Part shown: positions 25,142 through 34,944 of the stretch, in pieces
Position numbering within the stretch: position 1 is the stretch's first letter
How the letters are laid out: each line of letters begins with the position of its first letter
Source: JBCCGG01 sp039029395
GTDB lineage: Bacteria > Pseudomonadota > Alphaproteobacteria > Kiloniellales > JAKSDN01
Direction of reading: 5' to 3'
DNA length: 64,000 nucleotides
NCBI GenBank assembly: GCA_039029395.1
Contig: JBCCGG010000001.1
Location: forward strand, 382,400-446,399
Translations under genes and position numbers: made by a program
Notes under the pieces: generated by a model
The model's database searches: none
What the model was told of the DNA's origin: nothing
What the model saw: only the letters and a program-made list of their open reading frames with translations

Positions 25142-25498
25142 TCAGGGCGCCTTGTAGAAGGCGATTTTCTCGAACAGGACGCCCGAACTGGCGGCTTTGA
25201 TCAAGGCGGCGCCTTGGACCTCGGTGCCGTCAAAGGACCACCAGGTCCAGCTCAAAAGCTCGCCTTCCTGCGCCTGGGTCACCGTGTGGCTCAGGCTCAG
25301 CTCGCCGGTCCCGCCCAGGGCCGCGGACCGCGCGGCCCATTGGTTCATGTAGTCCCGCATCATGTCCTTGGTGATCGGTGCTGGCATCGAGGGGTCGATG
25401 TAGGTGAAGGATTCGTCCAGGCTGGCGATCACCTTGTCGGCGTCGAGCTCTTCCCAGCCCTGGAGATAGAGATCGAGCTTTTGCTGGGCGTCCGACAT
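25142..25498 (-). CDS. NTF2/SnoaL-like protein
   Basis: 118 residues from the ATG at 25498, which lies 1 base after the DUF815 ATPase stop; the longer frame to 25648 would overlap that gene. NTF2-like layout: QKLDLYLQGWEELDADKVIASLDESFTYIDPSMP, then a basket of strands ending LFEKIAFYKA. Ligand and function unknown. The tight link to the ATPase implies co-translation. It is convergent with the M23 gene. Confidence 0.65.
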   Translation of the reverse strand: MSDAQQKLDLYLQGWEELDADKVIASLDESFTYIDPSMPAPITKDMMRDYMNQWAARSAALGGTGELSLSHTVTQAQEGELLSWTWWSFDGTEVQGAALIKAASSGVLFEKIAFYKAP

Positions 25499-25499
25499 G

Positions 25500-26369
25500 T
25501 CAGTCGAGTGCCTGGCCCAGGCGGCCGGCCAGGTCCTGGATGTACTGCCAGGCGACCCGGCCCGATCGACCGCCGCGGGTGATCGACCACTCCTTGGCTT
25601 CGGCGCGCAGCTGGTCAACGGGCAGGTCCAGGCCGTAATGGCGGGCATAGCCCTCGACCATGGCGAAGAATGTCTCCTGATCGCAGTTGTGGAAGCCGAG
25701 CCATAAGCCGAAACGGTCCGACAGGCTGATCTTCTCCTCGGCGGCCTCCGAGGTGTGGATCGCGGTCGAGCGCTCGTTCTCGATCATGTCCCGGGGCATC
25801 AGGTGGCGCCGGTTCGAGGTGGCGTAAAAGATGACGTTGGCCGGCCGCCCCTCGATCCCGCCTTCCAGCACGGCCTTCAAGGATTTGTAGCTGGTGTCGG
25901 CGGTGTCAAAGCTGAGGTCGTCGCAAAACAGGATCGAGCCGCGCCCGGCGGCGCGCAGCAGGGTCAAGAGGCGGGGCAGGGAGGGGATGTCCTCCCGGTG
26001 GATTTCCACCAGGGCCAGGCTCGGCCGGCCTTCTTCGGCCATGATCCGGTTGACCTCGGCGTGGGCCGCTTTGACCAGGGATGACTTGCCCATGCCCCGT
26101 GCGCCCCACAGCAGCGCGTTGTTGGCCGGCAGGCCGCGGGCAAAGCGCAGGGTGTTGTCGAGCAGAATGCGGCCTTGGTGGTCGAGGCCCTGGAGCAGGG
26201 GGAGGGCGACCCGGTTGACCTTGGAAATCGGCTCCAGGCGCTCGCCGTCGGCGTGCCACACGAAGGCCTCGGCGGCGTCCAGGGAGACCGCGCTCTCGGT
26301 CGGCGGCGCCAGACGCTCCAGGCCCTCGGCGATGCGCCGCAGCAAGGCATTGGTGTCGCTGTCGGACAT
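25500..26369 (-). CDS. DUF815 family AAA-type ATPase
   Basis: 289 residues. Walker A is LLWGARGMGKSSLVKAAH (near residue 90), Walker B ILFCDDLSFD, and the sensor-like ATSNRRHLMPRDM. This is the DUF815 (PF05673) family, conserved between the M23 gene and yajC in many alphaproteobacteria. It is a predicted cytosolic AAA+ protein with no settled function. The gene is divergent from yajC across a 324-base gap. Confidence 0.88.
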   Translation of the reverse strand: MSDSDTNALLRRIAEGLERLAPPTESAVSLDAAEAFVWHADGERLEPISKVNRVALPLLQGLDHQGRILLDNTLRFARGLPANNALLWGARGMGKSSLVKAAHAEVNRIMAEEGRPSLALVEIHREDIPSLPRLLTLLRAAGRGSILFCDDLSFDTADTSYKSLKAVLEGGIEGRPANVIFYATSNRRHLMPRDMIENERSTAIHTSEAAEEKISLSDRFGLWLGFHNCDQETFFAMVEGYARHYGLDLPVDQLRAEAKEWSITRGGRSGRVAWQYIQDLAGRLGQALD

Positions 26370-26693
26370 GAACTCTCTCGTGGGGTCCGGTGGCGGGCCG
26401 GGAGCCTAGCCAGCGCTTCGTCCCAGGTCAATCAAAGGCACCCTAAAGGGAGTCTTGATAAGACCCTCAGACGCCGGGCGCGCGTCTCCGCGCGCTTGGC
26501 TTCGCTCGCATAAGCTCGCGGGGCCTCAATGGCCCATTTGCGGCGGTGCGACGAAGGCTTGGTCGAGTCCATCTCCAGAGGTGAGCGCCAACCATTAACC
26601 GCTTCAAGCGCCGTTGCATTTCCCTAGGGGGCGAGTATAGTCCGGCCCTCTCTGGCGCGCGTCTGCCGCGCCGCACAACGCCGAAGGTCGTCC
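26370..26693. other. divergent regulatory region between the DUF815 gene and yajC
   Basis: 324 bases without a gene. It contains the yajC promoter (TTGCAT at 26614 with TATAGT at 26636) and a GC-rich self-complementary patch near 26476-26496 (GCGCGC on both sides of GTCTCC). The DUF815 promoter should lie in the left half, but I cannot pick hexamers with confidence. No tRNA or small ORF worth reporting. Confidence 0.6.
26614..26641 (+). promoter_or_regulatory. likely sigma-70 promoter for yajC
   Basis: TTGCAT (26614-26619), a 16-base spacer and TATAGT (26636-26641), about 50 bases before the yajC ATG at 26694. The same TATAGT -10 appears before carD in this window. Confidence 0.55.
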
Positions 26694-27110
26694 ATGTTCG
26701 ATTTCCATCTGATCTCGCCCGCCTATGCCCAGGACGCCGGGGCCGGGGCCACCCTGACCTCGCTGCTGCCTCTGGTGCTGATCTTCGTGGTCTTCTACAT
26801 GCTGCTGATCCGTCCCCAGCAGAAAAAAATGAAGCAGCACCGCAACATGGTCGCCAACCTGCGGCGCGGCGACAAGGTGGTGACGGCCGGCGGGTTGCTC
26901 GGCCAGGTCACCAAGGTGGTCAGCGACACCGAATTGCAGGTCGAGCTGGCAGAGGGGGTGCGGGTGCGCGTGGTCAAGGGGACGATCAGCGAAGTACTTT
27001 CCAAGCCCGACCCAGCCAAGGGTGGAACGGCCGCGGCCAACGACGACCAGGGCAAACCCAAGAGCCTTTTGGGCGGTTTGTTCGGCGGCGGCGGCCCGAA
27101 GCGTAGCTGA
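26694..27110 (+). CDS. yajC: preprotein translocase subunit YajC
   Basis: 138 residues, slightly longer than usual because of a Gly/Lys-rich tail. One membrane helix (about 24-45, SLLPLVLIFVVFYMLLIRPQQKKMK) carries the highly conserved FYMLLIRPQQKK signature, followed by NLRRGDKVVTAGGLLGQV. YajC associates with SecDF in the inner membrane holotranslocon. It sits 89 bases before secD. Confidence 0.95.
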   Translation: MFDFHLISPAYAQDAGAGATLTSLLPLVLIFVVFYMLLIRPQQKKMKQHRNMVANLRRGDKVVTAGGLLGQVTKVVSDTELQVELAEGVRVRVVKGTISEVLSKPDPAKGGTAAANDDQGKPKSLLGGLFGGGGPKRS

Positions 27111-27125
27111 ATTGCGCAATTGACA
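27110..27125 (+). promoter_or_regulatory. palindrome overlapping a -35-like TTGACA before secD
   Basis: AATTGCGCAATT (27110-27121) is a perfect 12-bp palindrome beginning at the last base of the yajC stop codon. The TTGACA at 27120-27125 overlaps its right end. A usable -10 is unclear (CTAGAC near 27147 would give an over-long spacer). It could be a regulated internal promoter separating secDF from yajC. Confidence 0.35.
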
Positions 27126-27199
27126 TGCGAGCCCTCGGGCGCCAGCTAGACTCCTAAGAAAAGACAAGAAACAAAATACGAAAGCGACGCCTCGGCGAC

Positions 27200-28768
27200 A
27201 TGGTCCAGATTCCCAGGTGGCAATACATCACGGTCATCGTCGTCCTCTTGGGCGGCCTGATCCTGGCCGCGCCCAACCTGATCAGCCGCCAGGCGGCCGA
27301 GGAGCTGCCGAACTGGCTGCCGAGCGACCAGATCAATCTGGGCCTCGACCTGCGCGGTGGCATCCACCTCCTGATGGAGGCCGACATCCAGGGGGTGATC
27401 GAGGAGCGCCAGAACAATCTCGCCGAGACCTTGCGCCTCGACCTACGGCGCGACGGCATCGAAGGCACCCGAATCTCCGTGGCGCCGGACGGCGCGGTGA
27501 TCCTGCGGCTGGCCGACCCGAGCCAGGTGGACCTTGCAAAGGACATCGCCCGGCGCCAGTCGGTCGACTACCTGGTGACCTCCGAGGGCGACAACGGGGT
27601 GCGCGTCGAGTACTCCGATCAAGCGTTGATCCAGCTGGCCAACCAGATCATGGAGCAGACGCTGGAGATCATCCGGATTCGGATCGACGAGACCGGCACC
27701 CGCGAGCCAAGCATCCAGCGCCAGGGCTCGGAGCGAATCCTGCTTCAACTGCCTGGCGTCGACGATCCGGAGCGGGTTAAGGACCTGCTCGAGGCCGAGG
27801 CCAAGCTGAACTTCAAGTTTGTCGACGAGAACGTGGTGCCAGGCGTCGACCGGACGCCGCCGGGCACCGAGATCCTGCCGTCCCGAGAAGTCGGACCGAA
27901 CGGCGAGCCGGTGTCTTACGCCATCCGCAAGCGCATCATGGTCAGCGGCGAGAACCTGGTGGACGCCCAGGCGACCTTCCAGGACAACCAGCCGGTGGTC
28001 TCTTTCCGCTTCGATTCCGAGGGTGCCAAGCGCTTCGCCCGGGCGACCCAGGAAAACGTCGGGCGGCTGTTCGCCATCGTGCTCGACAACGAAGTGATCT
28101 CGGCGCCGGTTATTCGCGAGCCGATCCTGGGCGGCAGCGGCGTGATCAGCGGCCGCTTCACGACCCAGGAGGTCAACGACCTGGCGCTGCTGCTGCGCGC
28201 CGGCGCCCTGCCGGCCAGCCTGGTGTTTTTGGAAGAGCGCACGGTCGGCCCTGGTCTTGGCGCCGATTCGATCCGTGCCGGCGAAATCGCCTGCATTCTG
28301 GGCTTCATCCTGGTGGTGATCTTCATGGGCAGCACCTACGGCATGTTCGGCATTGTCGCCAACGTCGCCCTGGTCGCGAACCTGGTCTTGATCATGGCCG
28401 CGCTCTCCTTGCTGCAGGCGACGCTGACCTTGCCGGGCATCGCCGGCATCGTGCTGACCATCGGCATGGCGGTCGACGCCAATGTGCTGATCTTCGAGCG
28501 CATACGCGAGGAGGCGCGCCTCGGGCGCGGCCCGGTTGGCGCGATCGACGCCGGCTTCCGGCGGGCGATCACGACTATCTTGGACTCCAACCTGACCACC
28601 CTGATCGCGGCCTTTTTGCTGTTCTTCTTCGGATCCGGCCCGGTCAAGGGATTCGCGGTTACGCTCTCGCTCGGGATCATCAGCTCCATGTTCACGGCCT
28701 TCATGGTCACCCGCCTCTTGATTTCCTTTTGGCTGCGCCGCAAGCGGCCCAAAGCCTTGCCGATCTAG
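27200..28768 (+). CDS. secD: protein translocase subunit SecD
   Basis: 522 residues with six membrane helices: one near the N-terminus and five after about residue 350. Family marks: NLGLDLRGGIHLLMEAD, the periplasmic P1 head (about 60-330) with FRFDSEGAKRFARAT, and the membrane block GIAGIVLTIGMAVDANVLIFERIREEARLGR. SecDF uses proton motive force to pull exported proteins out of the SecYEG channel on the periplasmic side. Followed by secF after 9 bases. Confidence 0.96.
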   Translation: MVQIPRWQYITVIVVLLGGLILAAPNLISRQAAEELPNWLPSDQINLGLDLRGGIHLLMEADIQGVIEERQNNLAETLRLDLRRDGIEGTRISVAPDGAVILRLADPSQVDLAKDIARRQSVDYLVTSEGDNGVRVEYSDQALIQLANQIMEQTLEIIRIRIDETGTREPSIQRQGSERILLQLPGVDDPERVKDLLEAEAKLNFKFVDENVVPGVDRTPPGTEILPSREVGPNGEPVSYAIRKRIMVSGENLVDAQATFQDNQPVVSFRFDSEGAKRFARATQENVGRLFAIVLDNEVISAPVIREPILGGSGVISGRFTTQEVNDLALLLRAGALPASLVFLEERTVGPGLGADSIRAGEIACILGFILVVIFMGSTYGMFGIVANVALVANLVLIMAALSLLQATLTLPGIAGIVLTIGMAVDANVLIFERIREEARLGRGPVGAIDAGFRRAITTILDSNLTTLIAAFLLFFFGSGPVKGFAVTLSLGIISSMFTAFMVTRLLISFWLRRKRPKALPI

Positions 28769-28777
28769 GAGCTGACC

Positions 28778-29734
28778 ATGGCCCTGATCAAGCGGATCAC
28801 CACGACTCCGAAGCTCGACTTCATCGGCAAGCGCAATATCTTCCTGGCTTGTTCCGGGGCCCTTGTGGCGCTTTCGGTGATCCTGTTCTTCGTGCAGGGG
28901 CTCAACTTCGGCGTCGACTTCCGGGGCGGCATCTTGGTCGAGGTGCGCACCACGGCGGTCTGCGACATCTCCGATCTGCGCTCACGTCTGGGCGGCATCG
29001 GCTTGGGCGAAGTCACCTTGCAGGAATTCGGCCAGCCCGAGGACGTGCTGATCAACGTCGAAAAGCCCCAGGGCGATGAAGCAGAGCAGATCGAGGCGAT
29101 CAACGTCCTCAAGGCCGCGCTGGAGGGCTGTGTTGAGGAGTACCGCCGCACCGAGTTTGTCGGGCCCAAGGTCGGCAGCGAGCTCAAGCAGGCCGGCATC
29201 CTGGCGACGCTCTTGTCCCTGCTCGGCATCGGCCTCTACATCTGGTTCCGATTCGAATGGCAGTTCAGCGTGGCCGCTCTGATCGCCTTGGCTCACGACG
29301 TAATCACCACGATCGGCTTCTATGCGCTGACCCAAATCGAGTTCAATTTGGCGACCCTGGCGGCGGTGCTGACCATCGCCGGCTACTCGATCAACGACAC
29401 GGTGGTGATCTTCGACCGGGTGCGCGAGACCCTGCGCAAGTACAAGAAGATGGCCTTCCTGGAGCTGCTCAACCTCTCGATCAACTTAACCTTGACGCGC
29501 ACGGTCTTGACCAGCGTGACCACCTTGATCGCGCTCATCGCGCTCTTCATCTTCGGTGGCGAGGTGATTCGGGGCTTTGCGATCGGCCTAATCTGGGGCG
29601 TGGTGATCGGCACCTATTCCTCGGTCGGCCTAGCGGTGCCGCTGCTCGCCCGTATGCACCTGCGTGGGGGCACCATGGCGAGCAGCGAAGAAGCGGACGA
29701 GGGCCCCGCCAACAAGGCGCCCGACTCAGCCTGA
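28778..29734 (+). CDS. secF: protein translocase subunit SecF
   Basis: 318 residues with six membrane helices. Family marks: GLNFGVDFRGGILVEV in the first periplasmic part, GYSINDTVVIFDRVRETLRKYKK and LNLSINLTLTRTVLTSVTTL in the membrane core. It pairs with SecD. The ATG has a GGAG site and follows secD closely, so they are one transcript. Confidence 0.96.
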   Translation: MALIKRITTTPKLDFIGKRNIFLACSGALVALSVILFFVQGLNFGVDFRGGILVEVRTTAVCDISDLRSRLGGIGLGEVTLQEFGQPEDVLINVEKPQGDEAEQIEAINVLKAALEGCVEEYRRTEFVGPKVGSELKQAGILATLLSLLGIGLYIWFRFEWQFSVAALIALAHDVITTIGFYALTQIEFNLATLAAVLTIAGYSINDTVVIFDRVRETLRKYKKMAFLELLNLSINLTLTRTVLTSVTTLIALIALFIFGGEVIRGFAIGLIWGVVIGTYSSVGLAVPLLARMHLRGGTMASSEEADEGPANKAPDSA

Positions 29735-29757
29735 ATCCCTAAAGCGAGGGGGCGCCC

Positions 29758-30138
29758 ATGGTCGAGCTCACGCCTCTAGCCACCGGCGACCGCTTGACCG
29801 TCGAGGCCTACGGCGACGGCGGCTTTCGCCTGGGTGGCCGGCGTCACGAGGGCTCGCTTCTGGTGCTGCCGGATCAGGTGCTGGCCTGGCCGGTCGCCGA
29901 ATTTGCCCAAATCACCGCCGAGGGCCTGTTGCCGCTCTGGCAAGCCGCACCCCATCTGGAGATCCTGCTGCTCGGCTGCGGCCCGCGCCTGCGGCCGGTC
30001 GCCCCGGCGCTCAGCCAAGCGGTGCGCGCCGCCGGGCCGGTGCTCGAGCCCATGGACACCGGCGCCGCCTGCCGCACCTACAACCTGCTGCTGGCCGAGG
30101 GCCGGGCGGTCGGTGCGGCGCTCATAGCGGTCGTGTAG
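29758..30138 (+). CDS. Mth938-like domain protein (DUF498)
   Basis: 126 residues. Single Mth938-type domain with VEAYGDGGFRLGGRRHEGSLLVLPDQVLAWP and HLEILLLGCGPRLRPVAPAL. Homologues include the mitochondrial complex I assembly factor NDUFAF3; in alphaproteobacteria the gene follows secF and often precedes a squalene/phytoene-synthase homologue related to NDUFAF6, as here. A role in respiratory complex I assembly is an inference from those eukaryotic relatives. Last gene before a strong terminator. Confidence 0.88.
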   Translation: MVELTPLATGDRLTVEAYGDGGFRLGGRRHEGSLLVLPDQVLAWPVAEFAQITAEGLLPLWQAAPHLEILLLGCGPRLRPVAPALSQAVRAAGPVLEPMDTGAACRTYNLLLAEGRAVGAALIAVV

Positions 30139-30157
30139 GGGCGCAATCAAAGTAAAA

Positions 30158-30194
30158 CGGCGGGGCCCCTTTCGGAGGCCCCGCCGCGGTTTTG
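30158..30194. terminator. bidirectional intrinsic terminator
   Basis: CGGCGGGGCC (30158-30167) pairs perfectly with GGCCCCGCCG (30177-30186) around a nine-base loop. TTTT follows on the plus strand (30190-30193) and AAAA precedes it, giving a T tract on the minus strand. It ends the yajC-secDF-Mth938 transcript and the convergent PuuD-like gene. Confidence 0.85.
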
Positions 30195-30209
30195 AGCCTG
30201 TGCTTTAGC

Positions 30210-30812
30210 TTAGTAGAGGTTCTGCGCCGAGACCATGGCGAAGAGCATGGGGATCGACAGCAGTGTGTTGGTGCGCGAGAACAGCATGGCGGTGCGCGCC
30301 GAGGCCTTCTTGGTGTCGGCGTCCGCGTCGACGATGCCGAGCGCCTTTTTCTGGTTGGGCCAGATGAAGAACCAAACATTGATGAACATGATCGTGCCCA
30401 GCCACATGCCGATGCCGATGGCGGTGTGCTTGGGTACCGAAAAGCCTTCATTAATGCCGATCAGAATCGCGCTGATCAGATAGCCGTTCAGCATCGCCAG
30501 AATCAGACCAGTGACTAGGGTGGCCATTGCCGCCCAGCGGAACCAGAACAGGGCTGCCGGCGCGATCACCTTGCCGATCGCCGGCTTTTGTTCGTCCGGG
30601 ATGTTCGGCATATTGGGGATCTGGACGAAGTTGAAGTACCACAGGAGCCCGATCCACATGACGCCGCTGAGCACGTGCAGCCAGCGAAACAGGAAGGGCC
30701 AGAACCACGAGCCCGCGAAACCTTGCGATACGACGTAGAGCAGGAACAGAACGAGCGCCAGGATGAACCCGGCGATCACGGTTTTTTTCAGATCCGTCAG
30801 AATGTCAGCCAT
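30210..30812 (-). CDS. PuuD-like membrane protein (urate oxidase N-terminal family)
   Basis: 200 residues from the ATG at 30812 with a GAGAGG site; the longer frame to 30938 runs into the divergent gene. About five membrane helices. Marks of the PF06181 membrane domain: LFRWLHVLSGVMWIGLLWYFNFVQIPNMPN, FWFRWAAMATLVTGL and GTIMFINVWFFIWPNQKKAL. PuuD-type urate hydroxylase has this domain followed by a cytochrome c. The cytochrome part is missing here and no purine-breakdown genes are nearby, so urate as substrate is uncertain. His residues in the first helices could bind heme. Confidence 0.75.
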   Translation of the reverse strand: MADILTDLKKTVIAGFILALVLFLLYVVSQGFAGSWFWPFLFRWLHVLSGVMWIGLLWYFNFVQIPNMPNIPDEQKPAIGKVIAPAALFWFRWAAMATLVTGLILAMLNGYLISAILIGINEGFSVPKHTAIGIGMWLGTIMFINVWFFIWPNQKKALGIVDADADTKKASARTAMLFSRTNTLLSIPMLFAMVSAQNLY

Positions 30813-30936
30813 TTTCCGACCTCTCCCGGGAAGCGACGTGAGATTGGGCCGCGGGACCAAGCCGCCGCGGACATTGAACCGGCCGGAATTATGATGACCT
30901 TGCCGCCGCTTGCCAAGCGAGCAGAGTAAAGAATTC

Positions 30937-31776
30937 ATGGCCCCCGATCCGGCTCTTCCAAGCTTTGTGGCCGAGCTACGCGCCCACGACCGGGACCGTT
31001 ACCTGACCTGCCTTTTCGCGCCGGCGGAATGCCGCCTCGATCTCTTCGCGCTCTTGGCTTTCAATTTGGAGGTGGCGCGTACGGCCGAGGCGGTCAGCGA
31101 ACCGATGATTGGCCAGATCCGTTTGCAGTGGTGGCGCGAGAGTCTGGAAGGCATCTATGCCGGCAGCCCGCGGCGCCACGAGGTGGTCGAGGCCCTGGGC
31201 CAGGCGATCGCGCGCCACGATCTGCCGCGCACACCCTTCGAGCGTCTGATCGATGGCCGGGAGAACGACCTGGATCCGGCACCGCCAGCCGACCTGGCGG
31301 CGCTCGAGACCTATGGCCAGGCGACCTCAGCCGGTCTCCTGGACCTTGCCCTCGAGGTTCTGGCCTGTCGCGATGATGCCAGCGGGGAGGCGGCGCGGAG
31401 CATCGGCGTTGCCTGGGCGCTCACCGGCCTGCTGCGCGCCGTGCCCTTTCACGCCCGGGCCAAGCGGCTCTATCTGCCGCGCGACCTTTGTGACGGGGCT
31501 GGATTGGCCACTGGCGATCTCTTCGAGCTGCGCTCCAGCCCGGCGCTCTGCGAGGTGGTGGCCCAAGTGGCGGGCCGGGCCGAGGTCCTGCTGGCACAGG
31601 CGCCAGATGGCCTGCCTCGGACCGCTTGTCCGGTTTGGGGCCTCAAAGTCTTGGCCCGGCACTATCTGCGCGTCTTGGCGGCCGCCGGCCACGATCCCTT
31701 CGATGCCCGGGTCCGGGCACCGGCAAATGTCTGGCGGCTCGCTCGGGCCCGCTGGTTCAGCCTTCGGCCTTTTTGA
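30937..31776 (+). CDS. squalene/phytoene synthase family protein (NDUFAF6-like)
   Basis: 279 residues from the ATG at 30937; a TTG at 30910 is possible but weaker. Family pattern: RDRYLTCLFAPAECRLDLFALLAFNLEVART, IRLQWWRESLEGIY and IGVAWALTGLLRAVPFHA. The aspartate-rich catalytic motifs of true squalene or phytoene synthases are poorly preserved (the first is LEVARTAEAV, not DxxxD). It therefore most resembles the complex I assembly branch (human NDUFAF6), in keeping with the nearby Mth938/NDUFAF3-like gene. Its 3' end overlaps the acetolactate decarboxylase gene by 20 bases. Confidence 0.8.
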   Translation: MAPDPALPSFVAELRAHDRDRYLTCLFAPAECRLDLFALLAFNLEVARTAEAVSEPMIGQIRLQWWRESLEGIYAGSPRRHEVVEALGQAIARHDLPRTPFERLIDGRENDLDPAPPADLAALETYGQATSAGLLDLALEVLACRDDASGEAARSIGVAWALTGLLRAVPFHARAKRLYLPRDLCDGAGLATGDLFELRSSPALCEVVAQVAGRAEVLLAQAPDGLPRTACPVWGLKVLARHYLRVLAAAGHDPFDARVRAPANVWRLARARWFSLRPF

Positions 31777-32533
31777 TCGTCTCTCTGGTGTCCTTGGCCA
31801 ATTCGGCGGTCAAGAAAGCGTCGTCGTGGGGCAGGGCCATTTGAAACTGTGAGGTGACGTCGATCTCGAGCTGGGCCTGGCGCGTTGAAAAGCGCGTCAC
31901 GTGGCCGCCGGCCTGCCGGTCGTCGCTCAAGAAGTGCAAGTGATAGCCTGGCACGTTGAGGCCCTGGGCGTAGTCCGGAAAGCGGAATCCCACCAGAGTG
32001 CCGTCGATATCCTCGTAGTCGTAGACCGGCTGGTGGGCGACCACCTCGATCAACGGCGGGTAGGGCTTTTCCTGGCGCGGCACCGAGCGCACCCGGATGG
32101 CCTCGAAATGGCCCCGGCACTTGATCGCATAGAACACGTTCTTGCTGGGCACGGCGCGGTCGAGCGCGCCGGAAAGTCCAGCGATATCCATCTCTTCGGT
32201 GATCGGAATTTCGATTGTTGGGTCGAAAAAGATCATCACCGCGAAGGGCGTTGTCATATTGGGCGCGACCGGATGAACCCGACCGTCCGAGGTGGTTTGG
32301 AAGAAGGCGCCGTCGAGCGCCGTCATCTCGCCGTCCAAGGCATCGAAGGTGCCAAGACCGAAATCGCCGTGACGAGCCAGCTCGGCAAAGGAGGTCTGGC
32401 CGTCGTAGACACCCTCCAGAATCGCATTGATGGTCGAGGCCTGAAACACCGCGTGAGCGGCATCGTGCTTGAAAAGGTCGCCGGACGCCAGGTGGGCGTG
32501 GAATGCCCTAATGAAGGTGTCATCCAGGGACAT
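31757..32533 (-). CDS. alpha-acetolactate decarboxylase
   Basis: 258 residues from the ATG at 32533 (a GTG five codons earlier is possible). Strong family motifs: INAILEGVYDG, HGDFGLGTFDALDGEMTALDG, TPFAVMIFF and the zinc-ligand block VPGYHLHFLSDDRQAGGHV. The enzyme converts acetolactate to acetoin, diverting pyruvate-derived carbon or relieving excess acetolactate. No acetolactate synthase or butanediol dehydrogenase is nearby, so this is a stand-alone copy. Convergent with the squalene-synthase-like gene. Confidence 0.9.
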   Translation of the reverse strand: MSLDDTFIRAFHAHLASGDLFKHDAAHAVFQASTINAILEGVYDGQTSFAELARHGDFGLGTFDALDGEMTALDGAFFQTTSDGRVHPVAPNMTTPFAVMIFFDPTIEIPITEEMDIAGLSGALDRAVPSKNVFYAIKCRGHFEAIRVRSVPRQEKPYPPLIEVVAHQPVYDYEDIDGTLVGFRFPDYAQGLNVPGYHLHFLSDDRQAGGHVTRFSTRQAQLEIDVTSQFQMALPHDDAFLTAELAKDTRETIKKAEG

Positions 32534-32593
32534 TGGGCCGGTCTCCACGAAAGAGGGGCGGCAAGTCTAGCGGGTCTCGCCGGTCGGCCGCCA

Positions 32594-32623
32594 AAGAAAA
32601 AGGGCCGCGCATAGGCGCGACCC
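32594..32623 (-). terminator. intrinsic terminator of groES-groEL
   Basis: On the minus strand GGGTCGCGC (32623 to 32615) pairs with GCGCGGCCC (32610 to 32602), including one G-U pair, around a four-base loop. TTTTTCTT follows. It sits about 30 bases after the groEL stop. Confidence 0.85.
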
Positions 32624-32654
32624 TTTCTCGTCTCGAAGCTTGGATCGGCTTGGC

Positions 32655-34308
<1,654 letters not shown>

Positions 34309-34348
34309 AGTCCTTGGTCTCCCTTGGAGTTCCGGTGAGGCGCCTGGT

Positions 34349-34669
34349 TCAGGCGGCCTTCTTTGATTTCTTCGCGGACCCGCCCTCGAGCACGCCCATG
34401 ATGTCGGATTCCTTCATGATCAGAAGGTCCTCGCCGTCGAGCTTGACCTCGGTGCCCGACCACTTGCCGAACAGCACCCGGTCGCCGGCCTTGACGTCGA
34501 GCGGGCTGATCTCGCCCTGCTCGTTGCGCGCGCCGGGGCCAACCGCGACAACCTCGCCCTGGCTCGGCTTTTCCTTGGCCGAATCAGGGATAATGATCCC
34601 GCCAGCAGTCCGCTCCTCTTCGTTGAGGCGCTTGACCACCACGCGGTCGTGTAAGGGCCGAAACTTCAT
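34349..34669 (-). CDS. groES: co-chaperonin GroES
   Basis: 106 residues. MKFRPLHDRVVVKRLNEEERTAGGIIIPD is diagnostic, with the mobile loop at TAGGI and the roof-loop region AVGPGARNEQGE. A lysine-rich tail of about ten residues (AKKSKKAA) extends past the usual end. GroES caps GroEL during protein folding. A GGGAG site precedes the ATG. Expression is controlled by the CIRCE element and promoter upstream. Confidence 0.96.
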   Translation of the reverse strand: MKFRPLHDRVVVKRLNEEERTAGGIIIPDSAKEKPSQGEVVAVGPGARNEQGEISPLDVKAGDRVLFGKWSGTEVKLDGEDLLIMKESDIMGVLEGGSAKKSKKAA

Positions 34670-34732
34670 CTGTGAGACTCCCGTGTGTTAACTCATTGAA
34701 TTCATGTAGATTTTCACCTCGGCTTGGATTTA

Positions 34733-34759
34733 TTAGCACTCCCGCCCGGCGAGTGCCAG
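34733..34759 (-). promoter_or_regulatory. CIRCE element (HrcA operator) of groESL
   Basis: TTAGCACTC (34733-34741), a nine-base spacer and GAGTGCCAG (34751-34759). This is the HrcA-binding inverted repeat TTAGCACTC-N9-GAGTGCTAA with two mismatches in one arm. It lies at the predicted transcription start, where HrcA blocks the groES promoter until heat shock. Confidence 0.9.
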
Positions 34760-34760
34760 T

Positions 34761-34789
34761 GGTTTAGTGCCTTGTGTCGGATCTGTCAA
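34761..34789 (-). promoter_or_regulatory. groESL promoter
   Basis: On the minus strand a perfect TTGACA (34789 to 34784), a 17-base spacer and TAAACC (34766 to 34761). Transcription would start at the edge of the CIRCE element, the classical arrangement for HrcA repression of a housekeeping-sigma promoter. Confidence 0.8.
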
Positions 34790-34944
34790 GCGCGGCGCCC
34801 CGAGGACCCCGTGCCAGGGTTGGCAGCAGACTCAGTGGCCGGCTGCTAAGATATTGATTTGAAACAATTTTTTATTGCGCTCCTAGACAAAGGCGCGCAG
34901 ACTTGACGGCATCGAGAACAACGGCGGACGCAACCGCGAGGACC

